DNA of 64,000 nucleotides from Subsaxibacter sp. CAU 1640 (GTDB lineage Bacteria > Bacteroidota > Bacteroidia > Flavobacteriales > Flavobacteriaceae): assembly GCF_023156585.1 (NCBI RefSeq), contig NZ_JALNMI010000003.1, positions 434,001 to 498,000 on the forward strand, written 5' to 3'. This document shows positions 55,529 through 64,000 of the stretch, piece after piece. The notes below the pieces were generated by a model. The model was not told the DNA's origin. It did not search any database and saw nothing but the letters and a program-made list of their open reading frames with translations. The first letter of the stretch is position 1. Each line of letters opens with the position of its first letter. The position numbers were made by a program, and so were the translations under genes.

Positions 55529-58500
55529 CTATTGCTTAATAACTCTAACTGTTTCAGTAGCATTATTAATTGTCACTTTAACAAAATAAGCACCTTCTTG
55601 TAATTGACTCATATCTACATTGCTTTCTAAAGAGTTTGGAGCCGTTCTCAAAACTTCTTGTCCAAGCATATTATAAATAGATACATTTTGAATGTTGCTT
55701 TGGGCTTTTAAGTTCAACTCATCATTTACAGGATTAGGGAAATAAGTAAACGAATTTGGGTTCTCTAATTCATCTACAGAAAGAGTAACACAAGTTACCG
55801 CTAAATGGAAATTGCCAACATCATCAGAATCATAACCCCCAACAGCTATGTAATAAGTTGTTGTACCATCTGATGTAAATGTTGTTTCAGCAGCCCAGTT
55901 CTCCGCTGATCCACCACATTCGTCATATCCATCATCTACCAATGTTAGGTTACCAGAAGTACCTGTGTAAACAAATATTTCAGTATCAAAATCAGTTTGT
56001 GCAGTACCACAAGTAGATAATGTTATTTCTTCAGAAACACCAGAACCAGTGTAAGAATACCAAACCCAAGGAGAATCATTATCAGCAAAAGTATCATCCT
56101 CAATCGTGGCTACACTTGGAGCATCTGATTCGTCTTGTGTCGCATCTATAGTTGTTCCTGTAACATCATCACCACAATTTAATGCAATTGCATTTGCGAA
56201 CAGGTCATTTGCTGGAGGAGGTCCAGTAGTAGTAAAGCTATATGGTCCAACCCATTCACTTGTACCGTCTGCATCACAATCTGTTTGAACATATAAGTCA
56301 TAAGCAGTTGTGCCTGTCAAACCATTCACAGTATCAGAAGTATTTGCAGTATTTCCAACAATTGCGCCAGCAGTGCCTTGAGGCGTACCATCAGGCTGAA
56401 CTTCCCAGTTATATCCTATTGGTGTACCTATTGTAGGAGCATCCCATGAAATATCTGCACTCATTTCAGCTACGACCGCATCTAAATTAGAAGGTTCTCC
56501 ACAAGCAGGAAATGGTGTGCAAGATGCAGTAATACTAAAGTCTAATCCTGGATTTCCGTTAATCCAATTTCCAATTCTTATAAAGTATTCAGTTCCTGAA
56601 TCAGCATCAAAACTGAGCAACACTGGGTTTTCTCCTGAACCTGCACTCTCGAAACATGTCGCTAAAGTAAACCCGGCGCAAGTACCATCTGTACTGCTGT
56701 AAACTTCAACTTGAGCGCCTTCTCCAGCAGTGGATGAATTCACAGTCAAATCTACTGTGGAATCATTGCCGGTAAATTGATACCATACATCATTGCCTAT
56801 TGAGCCTACACAAGAAGTACTGGCACCCCCTGTCGCACTAATAGTTGTTCCGTTTAAAGGTTGATTGCATGCTAAACCAATTGCATTTGAGCATAAATCA
56901 TTAGACGGTGGTGCAGGTGGAGTTCCGACACAAATGTTAAAATTGGTCTGCGCTGTTCCTGTACCTGACGCCCATCCATATACTCTAACGTAATAAGTAA
57001 CGCCCGATGTCAAACCTGTTAAATTGAGAGTGTTCGGGTCACTAGTAGCCGTAAACACTAGGGATGCACATCCTCCAGTCCCATCATAAACACCAATTCC
57101 CATATCGGTAGATGTCCCTACCACAGCCACTACATCGGACAAAGAAACTCTATGTTCTGCACCAGTTGCAACGAAAGAAAACCATACATCATTATTTGGC
57201 GTTCCAGATACATCGTCAGCTTGAGGTGATGCTGTTGCCGATACAGTGGTACCAGCAGTAACATTCCCACAATTCAAATCTGCATTAACAGTCAAAGCAA
57301 CCGCATTGTCGCATTCATCATTTGATGGTGGTGCAGGTGGTGTTCCAACACAAATATTAAAATTGGCTTGAGCCGTCCCTGCGCCAGAACCCCATCCATA
57401 TACTCTTACATAATAAGTAACACCAGCTGTCAGACCTGTCAAATTAAGTGTATTTGGATCGCTTGTAGCTGTAAATACCAATGAGGCACATCCTCCTGTT
57501 CCATCATAAACTCCAATTCCCATATCTACCGAAGTTCCAACAACGGCAACAACATCTGTCAATACAACTGTATGTGCTGTTCCAGTAGCTAAAAATGAAA
57601 ACCAAACATCATTATTTGGTGTACCAGAAACATCATCTGCTTGCGGTGAAGCAGTAGCTGCCACGGTAGTACCTGCCGTAACAGTTCCACAACTTAAATC
57701 AGTATTAACTGTTAACGCAACGGCATTATCACATTCATCATTTGAAGGTGCTGTAACTGTCAATACTCCAGAACCATTACCATTATCTCCCCATTCACCT
57801 CCGAAAGAACCGTCTGCTTGGATTCCTCCATAAGTGTAGAATCCTCCATTAAGTCTCCATCTACTCGCATAATAATAAGTTCCTGTAGCAGATATAGAAG
57901 CTCCTAAATTTAAGGAATACTCATCATTATTACCCACTTCGGCATTAAAATTCGCTACTATCCAAGTCCATCCAGCACCACTTGGATCCGTGTCCGCTGT
58001 ACTATACCCAATCCAAGCTTCAATTCCTGGAGCTTGACCTGCTGTCACATCTGTCAATCCAGCTTCATACGCTTGCGCATAAACTTCAAATGGAGATCCT
58101 ATTCCAATATTCCCATTAGGTGGCCATTGTAAATTATAATAATCTAAAACATCCGTAGGTGGGGTTGCTGAAACAATTGTAGGAGATTGAAAACAAAACC
58201 CCCAGTTCCAATCTGTTCCAGCAGGATTATCATCATATGAAATTCTATATCTAAAACCAGCCAATTGAGTAGATGTAAAACTGGAAATATCCAAAACAGG
58301 ACTCACATAAGTTTGCGAAATTCCTGTACAAAAATCGTCGTCAACCGCTGTATCTGTGCCCAAAGTATCAAATGAAGGTCCCCAATTAACCCAAGCAGAA
58401 CCATCAGCATCCCAATATTGGAACACAAGTTCGTCATCCGCTAGATAACGATATACGTAGTCAGCAGAAACTGTCAACCATACCTCGCCTGCATTAAAGG

Positions 58501-58756
58501 CGGTGGTTAAATCAATAATTGGGGATTCAGCGGCAATATTGTCTTCATGAGATCCTCCAGCATCATCATCGTCAAAAGCAAAGTTAGCAGTAGTTGTTGG
58601 ATCCGATTCAAACGCTAACGGATCTGTGCTATAATTCCCTGTAACCGTCCAATTGGCATTGGGCCAATTCGCATTTTGATTTAATGTTTGCGCAATTGTA
58701 AAATTTGAGAACGCAAACACCAATAAAAGAAAAGAAAATAATGTAATTTTTTTCAT
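55529..58756 (-). CDS. Large secreted T9SS type A protein with duplicated 140-residue modules
   Basis: The 1075-residue product has a signal peptide ending TIAQ and no catalytic motif. After an N-terminal beta-sandwich-like region, residues 337-476 and 477-616 are two near-identical 140-residue modules (each opening PSNDECDNAVALTVN and containing GTPNNDVWFSF and SDPNTLNLTGLT). A diverged third begins at 617 (PPSNDLCSNAIGL) and a fourth near 850 (PPANDLFANAIAL). A fibronectin-III-like domain lies between (about 770-850). The modules resemble pre-peptidase C-terminal-type folds. The end (YFPNPVNDELNLK to ETVRVIKQ) is a type IX sorting tail. A surface adhesin is likely. Upstream of it is a sibling gene with the same tail. 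Confidence 0.85.
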   Translation of the reverse strand: MKKITLFSFLLLVFAFSNFTIAQTLNQNANWPNANWTVTGNYSTDPLAFESDPTTTANFAFDDDDAGGSHEDNIAAESPIIDLTTAFNAGEVWLTVSADYVYRYLADDELVFQYWDADGSAWVNWGPSFDTLGTDTAVDDDFCTGISQTYVSPVLDISSFTSTQLAGFRYRISYDDNPAGTDWNWGFCFQSPTIVSATPPTDVLDYYNLQWPPNGNIGIGSPFEVYAQAYEAGLTDVTAGQAPGIEAWIGYSTADTDPSGAGWTWIVANFNAEVGNNDEYSLNLGASISATGTYYYASRWRLNGGFYTYGGIQADGSFGGEWGDNGNGSGVLTVTAPSNDECDNAVALTVNTDLSCGTVTAGTTVAATASPQADDVSGTPNNDVWFSFLATGTAHTVVLTDVVAVVGTSVDMGIGVYDGTGGCASLVFTATSDPNTLNLTGLTAGVTYYVRVYGWGSGAGTAQANFNICVGTPPAPPSNDECDNAVALTVNADLNCGNVTAGTTVSATASPQADDVSGTPNNDVWFSFVATGAEHRVSLSDVVAVVGTSTDMGIGVYDGTGGCASLVFTATSDPNTLNLTGLTSGVTYYVRVYGWASGTGTAQTNFNICVGTPPAPPSNDLCSNAIGLACNQPLNGTTISATGGASTSCVGSIGNDVWYQFTGNDSTVDLTVNSSTAGEGAQVEVYSSTDGTCAGFTLATCFESAGSGENPVLLSFDADSGTEYFIRIGNWINGNPGLDFSITASCTPFPACGEPSNLDAVVAEMSADISWDAPTIGTPIGYNWEVQPDGTPQGTAGAIVGNTANTSDTVNGLTGTTAYDLYVQTDCDADGTSEWVGPYSFTTTGPPPANDLFANAIALNCGDDVTGTTIDATQDESDAPSVATIEDDTFADNDSPWVWYSYTGSGVSEEITLSTCGTAQTDFDTEIFVYTGTSGNLTLVDDGYDECGGSAENWAAETTFTSDGTTTYYIAVGGYDSDDVGNFHLAVTCVTLSVDELENPNSFTYFPNPVNDELNLKAQSNIQNVSIYNMLGQEVLRTAPNSLESNVDMSQLQEGAYFVKVTINNATETVRVIKQ
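56909..57748 (-). repeat. Two tandem 420-bp coding repeats inside the T9SS gene
   Basis: 57329-57748 and 56909-57328 each encode one 140-residue module. The proteins are almost identical, while many synonymous codon positions differ (for example AACACAAATGTTAAA versus AACACAAATATTAAA), so they are older than the 133-bp repeat at 5351-5630 and probably under protein selection. Confidence 0.85.
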
Positions 58757-58893
58757 GAAAAATTAGTGTTTAAATTGTAGATTATTTGAAAGCCAAAAGA
58801 TAATCATTAAAAAAGTATTTCTTTAGTTAAAAATCCCCTAACCGATAAACGGCAAAAATCATCGGTAAAACATATGATATTTTTATAAAAAAA

Positions 58894-58913
58894 AGCTGTC
58901 AAAAATGACAGCT
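58894..58913 (-). terminator. Terminator of the second T9SS gene
   Basis: AGCTGTCA (58894-58901) pairs with TGACAGCT (58906-58913) around a 4-nt AAAA loop. The A-run before it gives a T-run on the minus strand. It lies 23 nt past the stop of the gene at 58936-60447. Confidence 0.85.
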
Positions 58914-58935
58914 CTTATTTTAAGATGTAAAATTT

Positions 58936-60447
58936 TTATTGTTTTATAATCCGAATTGTCTCTATCAAATCGTTAATTGATACTTTTACAAAGTAAGCAC
59001 CGGTTTGCAATTGATTCATATTAATAACAGTTTCAAGAGTATTTGGTGTGGTTCGCAAAACTTCCTGTCCTAACATATTAAATACTGATATGTTTTGAAT
59101 ATTGCTTTGAGATTTAACAGTCATTTCATTCTTTACTGGATTAGGATAGTAGGCAAAAGCATCAGCACTTTCAAATTCATTTGTTGATAGCGTTGCATCA
59201 TTCACCTGTATCGTAAATGTACCTTCGGTTCTAGCTTCGGATGAGGTTCTTGGCGCAACACCATCACTCCATACTCTGATAAAATATACGTTATCTTCTA
59301 CTAATCCTGTTAGATTAAACGACTCTCCTCCATTTCCTTCTTCACATGCAATAGAATCATTATCTAATTGTGTACAAGCATAATCAGCTGGATTAGTAAT
59401 GTTTACATCGTACACAGCCACATTAGCCTGATCTGAAGATCCCGTTATAGTAGTTACAATACTCACATCCGTATCAGTGGCCGTAAAATAATACCAAACA
59501 TCCGATTTGAAACTAAATGAATCACATGTGGTATCATCTATATTGCCAGTAGAATTATCAGTTGCACCAGCCGTAGTTCCACTTGTTGGCGTATTTAATA
59601 CTAGTTCAATAGCATTTGAACAAAGATCATTTGGTGGTGCAGGAACACTTTCTGAACATGTCAAAGTCAATTCAAAGTCTCCGATGGCTGCACCATATCC
59701 TTCAACTAGAATGTAGTATGTTGTTGCACCATCGGATGTGAACGTGCCGTAAGATTGGACACTATTCATCTCACAAGTATCGGAATCATCATTGAATAAA
59801 ACCTGCGCTCCTGCGGTTAACGAACAATCTGTATAAACTCTGATAGCAGTGTCATAGTCTGAATTACACAAGGAAACCGTGATATCTTCAATATTCCCAG
59901 AGCCTGTGTAAGAATACCACAAATCATCGGCGGCATTAGAGTTTCCACCACTATCTGTAGCTCCTAATGTCGAACCTGTGACAGTTTCATCACATATCAA
60001 AGCTATAGCTCCAGAGCATTCATCATTTGGAGCTGGTTCTGGGGCATTGGTTAAATTAGTATAAGAAGTGGTATGGCAATCTGTATCTTCTCCACATGTA
60101 TTATCGTTGTTCCAATGCACCTCCACATTTGAGACGGTTGCAGTCCAATTCAAGGGTGATACTCCGTTAGCTAATACGGTTGTACCATCAGCTGCATCAA
60201 TAACAGTGACATAACCGTGACTGCCATCATTGTTAAGAGTTATGGCTATTTCATAATCTTCACCTACAGTAAAGCCAAGAAGATTAGAATACTCACCGGA
60301 ATAGTTACAAGTCGCTACTTCATGGACAAACCCATCATTATTAATAGTAACATCAGTTGTGGGATACAATTCTGCATTTAAACATTGAGCATTAAATTGC
60401 CAAGTAAAGGTTATCATGACAATGATTAAAAAAGTAATTTTTCTCAT
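58936..60447 (-). CDS. Secreted T9SS type A protein with repeated beta modules
   Basis: The 503-residue product has a signal peptide ending QFNAQ. It contains an N-terminal region with CNYSGEYSNLLGFTVGEDYE and then two modules of the same type as in the neighbouring larger protein (PAPNDECSGAIALICDETV near 145, PPNDLCSNAIELVL near 275). The C-terminal sorting tail (YYPNPVKNEMTVK to ETIRIIKQ) matches that of the neighbour almost residue for residue. The two genes are therefore relatives, exported by the type IX system and probably acting at the surface. No enzymatic motif is visible. It is separated from the neighbour by 179 nt including a terminator. Confidence 0.85.
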   Translation of the reverse strand: MRKITFLIIVMITFTWQFNAQCLNAELYPTTDVTINNDGFVHEVATCNYSGEYSNLLGFTVGEDYEIAITLNNDGSHGYVTVIDAADGTTVLANGVSPLNWTATVSNVEVHWNNDNTCGEDTDCHTTSYTNLTNAPEPAPNDECSGAIALICDETVTGSTLGATDSGGNSNAADDLWYSYTGSGNIEDITVSLCNSDYDTAIRVYTDCSLTAGAQVLFNDDSDTCEMNSVQSYGTFTSDGATTYYILVEGYGAAIGDFELTLTCSESVPAPPNDLCSNAIELVLNTPTSGTTAGATDNSTGNIDDTTCDSFSFKSDVWYYFTATDTDVSIVTTITGSSDQANVAVYDVNITNPADYACTQLDNDSIACEEGNGGESFNLTGLVEDNVYFIRVWSDGVAPRTSSEARTEGTFTIQVNDATLSTNEFESADAFAYYPNPVKNEMTVKSQSNIQNISVFNMLGQEVLRTTPNTLETVINMNQLQTGAYFVKVSINDLIETIRIIKQ

Positions 60448-60564
60448 AAATTGGTTATTTTTATTAATAATAGTTTTGAATGCTCAAGTTATTGATTAAA
60501 TAAAACATAAACAGTAAATTAAGAATCAAATCGTTAAAAAACAATATAAATTCGTTATCACGTC

Positions 60565-61383
60565 TTATTCTTCCTTCGTGAAAGTATCCATAACAGCATC
60601 ACTGACACCCATATTACTAAAACCTCCATCATTAAATAAGTTTTGTAGTGTGACTCGTTTTGTTAAATCACTAAAGAGTGTTACAGTATAATTTGCGCAG
60701 TCAAGAGCTGTAGCATTTCCTAATGGTGACATTTTATCTGCATAGGCGATAAAACCATCAAAACCTTTAACGCCTTGTCCAGCAGTTGTAGGTGTTGGTG
60801 ATTGAGAAATAGTGTTAACACGTACTTTTTTATCTCTTCCAAAAAAATAACCAAAGCTTCTTGCAATACTTTCCAAATATGCTTTGTTATCAGCCATATC
60901 ATTATAATCTGGAAATACGCGCTGTGCTGCCATATAGGTGAGCGCAACAATACTTCCCCATTCATTCATAGCATCTGCTTTGTAAAGTGTTTGCATTACC
61001 TTATGGAATGACATTGCGGAGACGTCCGTTCCTTTCTGGGTCCAATCGTAATTTTGGTCCGTGTAATGCTTACCTTTTCTAACGTTTATAGACATTCCGA
61101 TGGAATGCAATACAAAATCCAATTTACCTCCAAGGATGTCCATTGATTGCTTCACAAGATTTTCCAAGTCTTCTATGGAAGTGGCATCTGCAGGAATAAT
61201 TTGAGAACCTGTTTTTTCAGCCAATTCATTGATTTGTCCCATTCTCATCGCAATTGGCGCATTTGTCAAGACAAATTTTCCTCCTTCTTCATGAACACGT
61301 TCAGCTGTCTTCCATGCAATTGAATTAGCATCTAATGCTCCAAAAATAATTCCTCTTTTTCCTTTAAGTAAATTATATGACAT
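60565..61383 (-). CDS. fabI: Enoyl-ACP reductase (FabI type)
   Basis: The 272-residue short-chain dehydrogenase family protein has the FabI opening MSYNLLKGKRGIIFGALDANSIAW. The active-site pattern YxxxxxxK appears in PDYNDMADNKAYLE, preceded by SIVALTYMAAQRVFPDY. It reduces trans-2-enoyl-ACP with NAD(P)H in the last step of each fatty-acid elongation cycle. The C-terminal MSPLGNATALDCANYTV is also typical. It is a single gene between recN and the T9SS pair. Confidence 0.93.
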   Translation of the reverse strand: MSYNLLKGKRGIIFGALDANSIAWKTAERVHEEGGKFVLTNAPIAMRMGQINELAEKTGSQIIPADATSIEDLENLVKQSMDILGGKLDFVLHSIGMSINVRKGKHYTDQNYDWTQKGTDVSAMSFHKVMQTLYKADAMNEWGSIVALTYMAAQRVFPDYNDMADNKAYLESIARSFGYFFGRDKKVRVNTISQSPTPTTAGQGVKGFDGFIAYADKMSPLGNATALDCANYTVTLFSDLTKRVTLQNLFNDGGFSNMGVSDAVMDTFTKEE

Positions 61384-61493
61384 AGTGTGTTTTTTATTGG
61401 TTTTCTAATAGTTTTAGTAGTTTCCTAATCGTAAAAGATTCTAATTTATCAAAGTTAATAAAACTTTAAACTTTAATTTCAATCTTTTCAGTT

Positions 61494-63146
61494 TTAATTC
61501 AAGAGTTGTTTGGCATGGGCTATTGCCGATTCTGTTAATTTGAAGCCACCAAGCATTTGTGCAATTTCTACGATTCGATCTTCAGAATTCAGTTTTTTCA
61601 TTTGAGTGACGGTAACTCCATCGACATCTTGTTTAAATACTTTATAGTGAGTATCTCCTTTCGCTGCAATCTGTGGCAAATGAGTGATGGAAAAAACTTG
61701 CATTGAGTTGCTCATTTGTTGCATGATAAACGCCATTTTATTTGAAATTTCGCCAGAAACTCCAGTATCTATTTCGTCAAACATAATTGTGGGAAGTTGA
61801 ATGTATTTTGATAAAATAGATTTTATTGCCAGCATAATTCTCGACAGTTCACCACCAGAAGCACTTTTTTTGAGTTCATTGAAATTGCCTCCTTTATTGG
61901 CCGAAAACAGAAATTCAAGTTCGTCTGAACCATTCAAATAATATTTTTGACCTTGATGGAGTTTGATGTTAAATCTTGAATTTGGCATTCCTAAAGTTCC
62001 AAGGATTGCTTCCAACTGCTCAATGAGAGTTGGAATAACAGCTTCTCTGTTCTTATGGATAGTTATAGCCAAAGTATTCAACTGTTCATTTATCGTTTTC
62101 AACTCTGACTCCTTTTGCTGAATGACAGCATCCAGGTTTTCTGCATCATTTATTTTAGCGGCAAGTTCCTCTCGAATGCTTATCAACTGGCTTTCGTCTG
62201 ATACTGAATGTTTCAACATCAAATTATGATAAATCTGAAGCTTTGAATTGACAACCTCCAATCTTTTGGGGTCAGCTTCCAACGATTCCCGAAGCGCTTC
62301 TATCTCACTAAAAATATCATCCAATTCTATCAAACTGCTATTGATGCGCTCAAAAACTGATTGATATGCTGTCCCATAACTTGTAAGCCTGGAAAACTGT
62401 TGCTTTAATTCGGTTAAATTATTCATTAACCCAACTTCCTCATTACTCATCAAGGCATTGGAGTTTGATAATTTCTCCTTGATGTCTTCAATATTATTTA
62501 ATGTTTCATACTCTTCCTCTAGAGCATTCATTTCTCCAACCACCAATTTAGCATCTTCCAGTTCTTTCAATAAAAATGAATTGTAATCGTGCTCCTTGAT
62601 GGCTTCAGATTTCTTTGACTGCAAAGTTTTCAATTCAGTTTGAAGTGAATTATACGTTGAAAGATTTGATGCATATTTCTCTAAAATATCACCATTTGAA
62701 GCCAAAGCATCTATGACCTGAAATTGAAAATCATCGTTGGTGAGCTGCAAAGTTTGATGTTGAGAATGGATATCCAACAATCGTTCTCCCAAAAGTTGTA
62801 AACTGTCAAGATTTACAGGAGTGTCATTGATGAACGCTCTAGATTTTCCAGATGGAAGGATTTCTCTTCTGATGATTGTGAGCGGTTCATAATCTAAATC
62901 TTCTGTCTTAAACAGTGGTTTGAGATTATAATTCGCCAAATCAAATGTGGCTTCAACAATACATTTCTCCGTAGCATTTTTGACATTGCTCAAATCGGCA
63001 CGTTTTCCTAAAATCAATGATAAACCACCCAATAGAATGGATTTTCCTGCACCGGTTTCACCTGTAATGATAGTCAAACCATTGGTAAAATTGACCTGTA
63101 AATGGTCAATCAGAGCATAGTTTTTTATGGTGAGTGAGGTTAGCAT
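61494..63146 (-). CDS. recN: DNA repair protein RecN
   Basis: The 550-residue SMC-like ATPase has a Walker A of GETGAGKSILLGG near residue 30, a central coiled-coil region (about 150-370), the ABC signature SGGELSRIMLAIK near 432, and Walker B TIMFDEIDTGVSGE after it. It acts in double-strand break repair together with RecA. It lies 53 nt past the end of the DUF4835 gene on the same strand, the arrangement I recall in Bacteroidota. Confidence 0.94.
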   Translation of the reverse strand: MLTSLTIKNYALIDHLQVNFTNGLTIITGETGAGKSILLGGLSLILGKRADLSNVKNATEKCIVEATFDLANYNLKPLFKTEDLDYEPLTIIRREILPSGKSRAFINDTPVNLDSLQLLGERLLDIHSQHQTLQLTNDDFQFQVIDALASNGDILEKYASNLSTYNSLQTELKTLQSKKSEAIKEHDYNSFLLKELEDAKLVVGEMNALEEEYETLNNIEDIKEKLSNSNALMSNEEVGLMNNLTELKQQFSRLTSYGTAYQSVFERINSSLIELDDIFSEIEALRESLEADPKRLEVVNSKLQIYHNLMLKHSVSDESQLISIREELAAKINDAENLDAVIQQKESELKTINEQLNTLAITIHKNREAVIPTLIEQLEAILGTLGMPNSRFNIKLHQGQKYYLNGSDELEFLFSANKGGNFNELKKSASGGELSRIMLAIKSILSKYIQLPTIMFDEIDTGVSGEISNKMAFIMQQMSNSMQVFSITHLPQIAAKGDTHYKVFKQDVDGVTVTQMKKLNSEDRIVEIAQMLGGFKLTESAIAHAKQLLN

Positions 63147-63199
63147 TTTATTATTTCAGGTTGAAACATATGTAGATTCCAGAACAGAAACTGATAATC

Positions 63200-64000
63200 C
63201 TAGAATGTAATCGTTCTCCATTTTGAAGAGTACGTTGGCGCTATTCTATTAAGAACATCAAGAACAGAAGTTACGTTGACACTCGGTCCTCCGCTAAAAA
63301 TATCAGATATTTCATCTGATTTCGCATCAAAAAATACACGAAGAAGAAATGAGTTTGGACGTCTTTGATTCATGGTATTCAAATCGCTCATCAAAGAAGC
63401 AATTTTTTCCTTTCCAGCTTTAGGATTGTCAGCCATGACGTCGAGCCCGTTGATATGGTAATCATACATCACGCTTCTGTATTCTTTATATGTTGGTGAT
63501 AAAATGTTGTCAATCAGAATAAATCGCGTTTGAAGTCCATCTTCCAATTTCCAACCTTTGAAATTGCCTTGTTGTGAATAGTTCAGAATTGTTTGCGCTT
63601 GCCTAAAATATTCATCACCTCCATTTAAAGCGAATGTATCTGCATCCAAGCCTAAAATCATATACACATGAAATGCCAAAACCGATATCAAATTTGACTC
63701 ATACTGATTGGCATTATAGAGAAGGTTTTGGAATTCCAAATATTGAAAATCAAAATTCTTATCATTAAAGTTATAGACAGGAGTGCTATAAGTAGACTTG
63801 AATACAGGTCGTGAAGATTGCACTTGTATCGAAGCCTGAAAATTATCAGTATCATAGTCGGTAATGATAATGTTCATGGAACATTCTATTTTTTCCTGTG
63901 CTTTATAATTTTTATTGGTCCATTTGGTATTGTTGATGAACTCTTTTAATTGACGCTCCAAAGTTTTAAACACCTGAACATTTTCATTTCCTGTTTGTTG
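63200..64000 (-). CDS. DUF4835 family protein, 5' end beyond the window
   Basis: The frame is open from the right edge of the window to its stop at 63200, giving at least 267 residues; the in-frame sequence before the GTG at 63973 continues as QQTGNENVQ, so the true start is outside. The visible part matches DUF4835 (VFKTLERQLKEFINNTKWT, SRPVFKSTYSTPVYNFND, LAFHVYMILGLDADTFALNGGD). Members are exported proteins of unknown function, common in Bacteroidota and found next to recN. The signal peptide region is missing. Confidence 0.85.
   Translation of the reverse strand, partial: QQTGNENVQVFKTLERQLKEFINNTKWTNKNYKAQEKIECSMNIIITDYDTDNFQASIQVQSSRPVFKSTYSTPVYNFNDKNFDFQYLEFQNLLYNANQYESNLISVLAFHVYMILGLDADTFALNGGDEYFRQAQTILNYSQQGNFKGWKLEDGLQTRFILIDNILSPTYKEYRSVMYDYHINGLDVMADNPKAGKEKIASLMSDLNTMNQRRPNSFLLRVFFDAKSDEISDIFSGGPSVNVTSVLDVLNRIAPTYSSKWRTITF

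Overview
This 64 kb window comes from the chromosome of a low-GC Bacteroidota, most likely a marine-type member of the Flavobacteriaceae. The evidence is three secreted proteins with type IX secretion (T9SS) sorting tails, Bacteroidota -7 promoter elements of the form TAnnTTTG, a bacillithiol deacetylase (BshB1), a one-piece CcsBA cytochrome c assembly protein, and families typical of the group (DUF4835, DUF2520, DUF1015, DUF3857). No rRNA, transposase, integrase or CRISPR array was seen. Two tRNA genes are present: Ser-TGA and His-GTG.

Layout. 1-5.8 kb is an accessory segment on the 3' side of tRNA-Ser. It holds an AT-rich two-gene unit (a DUF6119/TIGR04141 protein followed by a protein with a TIR-like or deoxyribosyltransferase-like C-terminal domain), a GC-richer unknown gene, a methyltransferase, a 133-bp tandem repeat and an 18-bp duplication of the tRNA-Ser 3' end. 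6-10.7 kb carries stress and envelope genes (CsbD, a small Lys/Pro/Ala-rich protein, DUF3108) and two related M28 peptidases. At 10.74-10.86 kb lies a well-formed TPP riboswitch plus terminator with no gene behind it. 11-15 kb (minus strand) holds bacillithiol and sulfur-amino-acid genes, a TMEM175-like channel and a MATE exporter. 16-21 kb holds a T9SS beta-helix protein and an arsenic cluster (ArsR, DUF6428, arsenate reductase-like, Acr3) with the same 23-bp operator-like site upstream of arsR and of the efflux operon. 21-25 kb holds MscL, CcsBA and a truncated hemoglobin.

25-36 kb (plus strand) contains two operons. One is DUF2520, kdsC, small membrane proteins, a TonB-C protein, a UbiA-family prenyltransferase and maf, followed by a MscS-like channel. 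The other is a large PIG-L deacetylase, a 36-residue membrane peptide, a sodium:solute symporter and a Gfo/Idh/MocA oxidoreductase, which looks like a small uptake and catabolism unit. 36-45 kb carries single metabolic genes separated by intergenic tandem repeats, nearly all with a 7-bp period. 45-50 kb includes a fused exonuclease/GIY-YIG nuclease whose obvious N-terminus has no ATG/GTG/TTG, a DUF3857 protein, a voltage-gated-type K+ channel with a zinc-ribbon tail, miaA and a cold-shock protein. 50-64 kb (minus strand) holds a two-component system, coaE, a YbbR-like protein, a glycosyltransferase, two large T9SS adhesin-like proteins, fabI, recN and a DUF4835 gene that runs off the window.

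The best candidates for something undescribed are the DUF6119 plus TIR-like gene pair (a putative defence unit in an island context), the orphan TPP riboswitch, the apparent ATT initiation of the exonuclease/GIY-YIG gene, and the family of 7-bp-period intergenic repeats. Functions are inferred from recognised families and visible motifs; no database search was possible.
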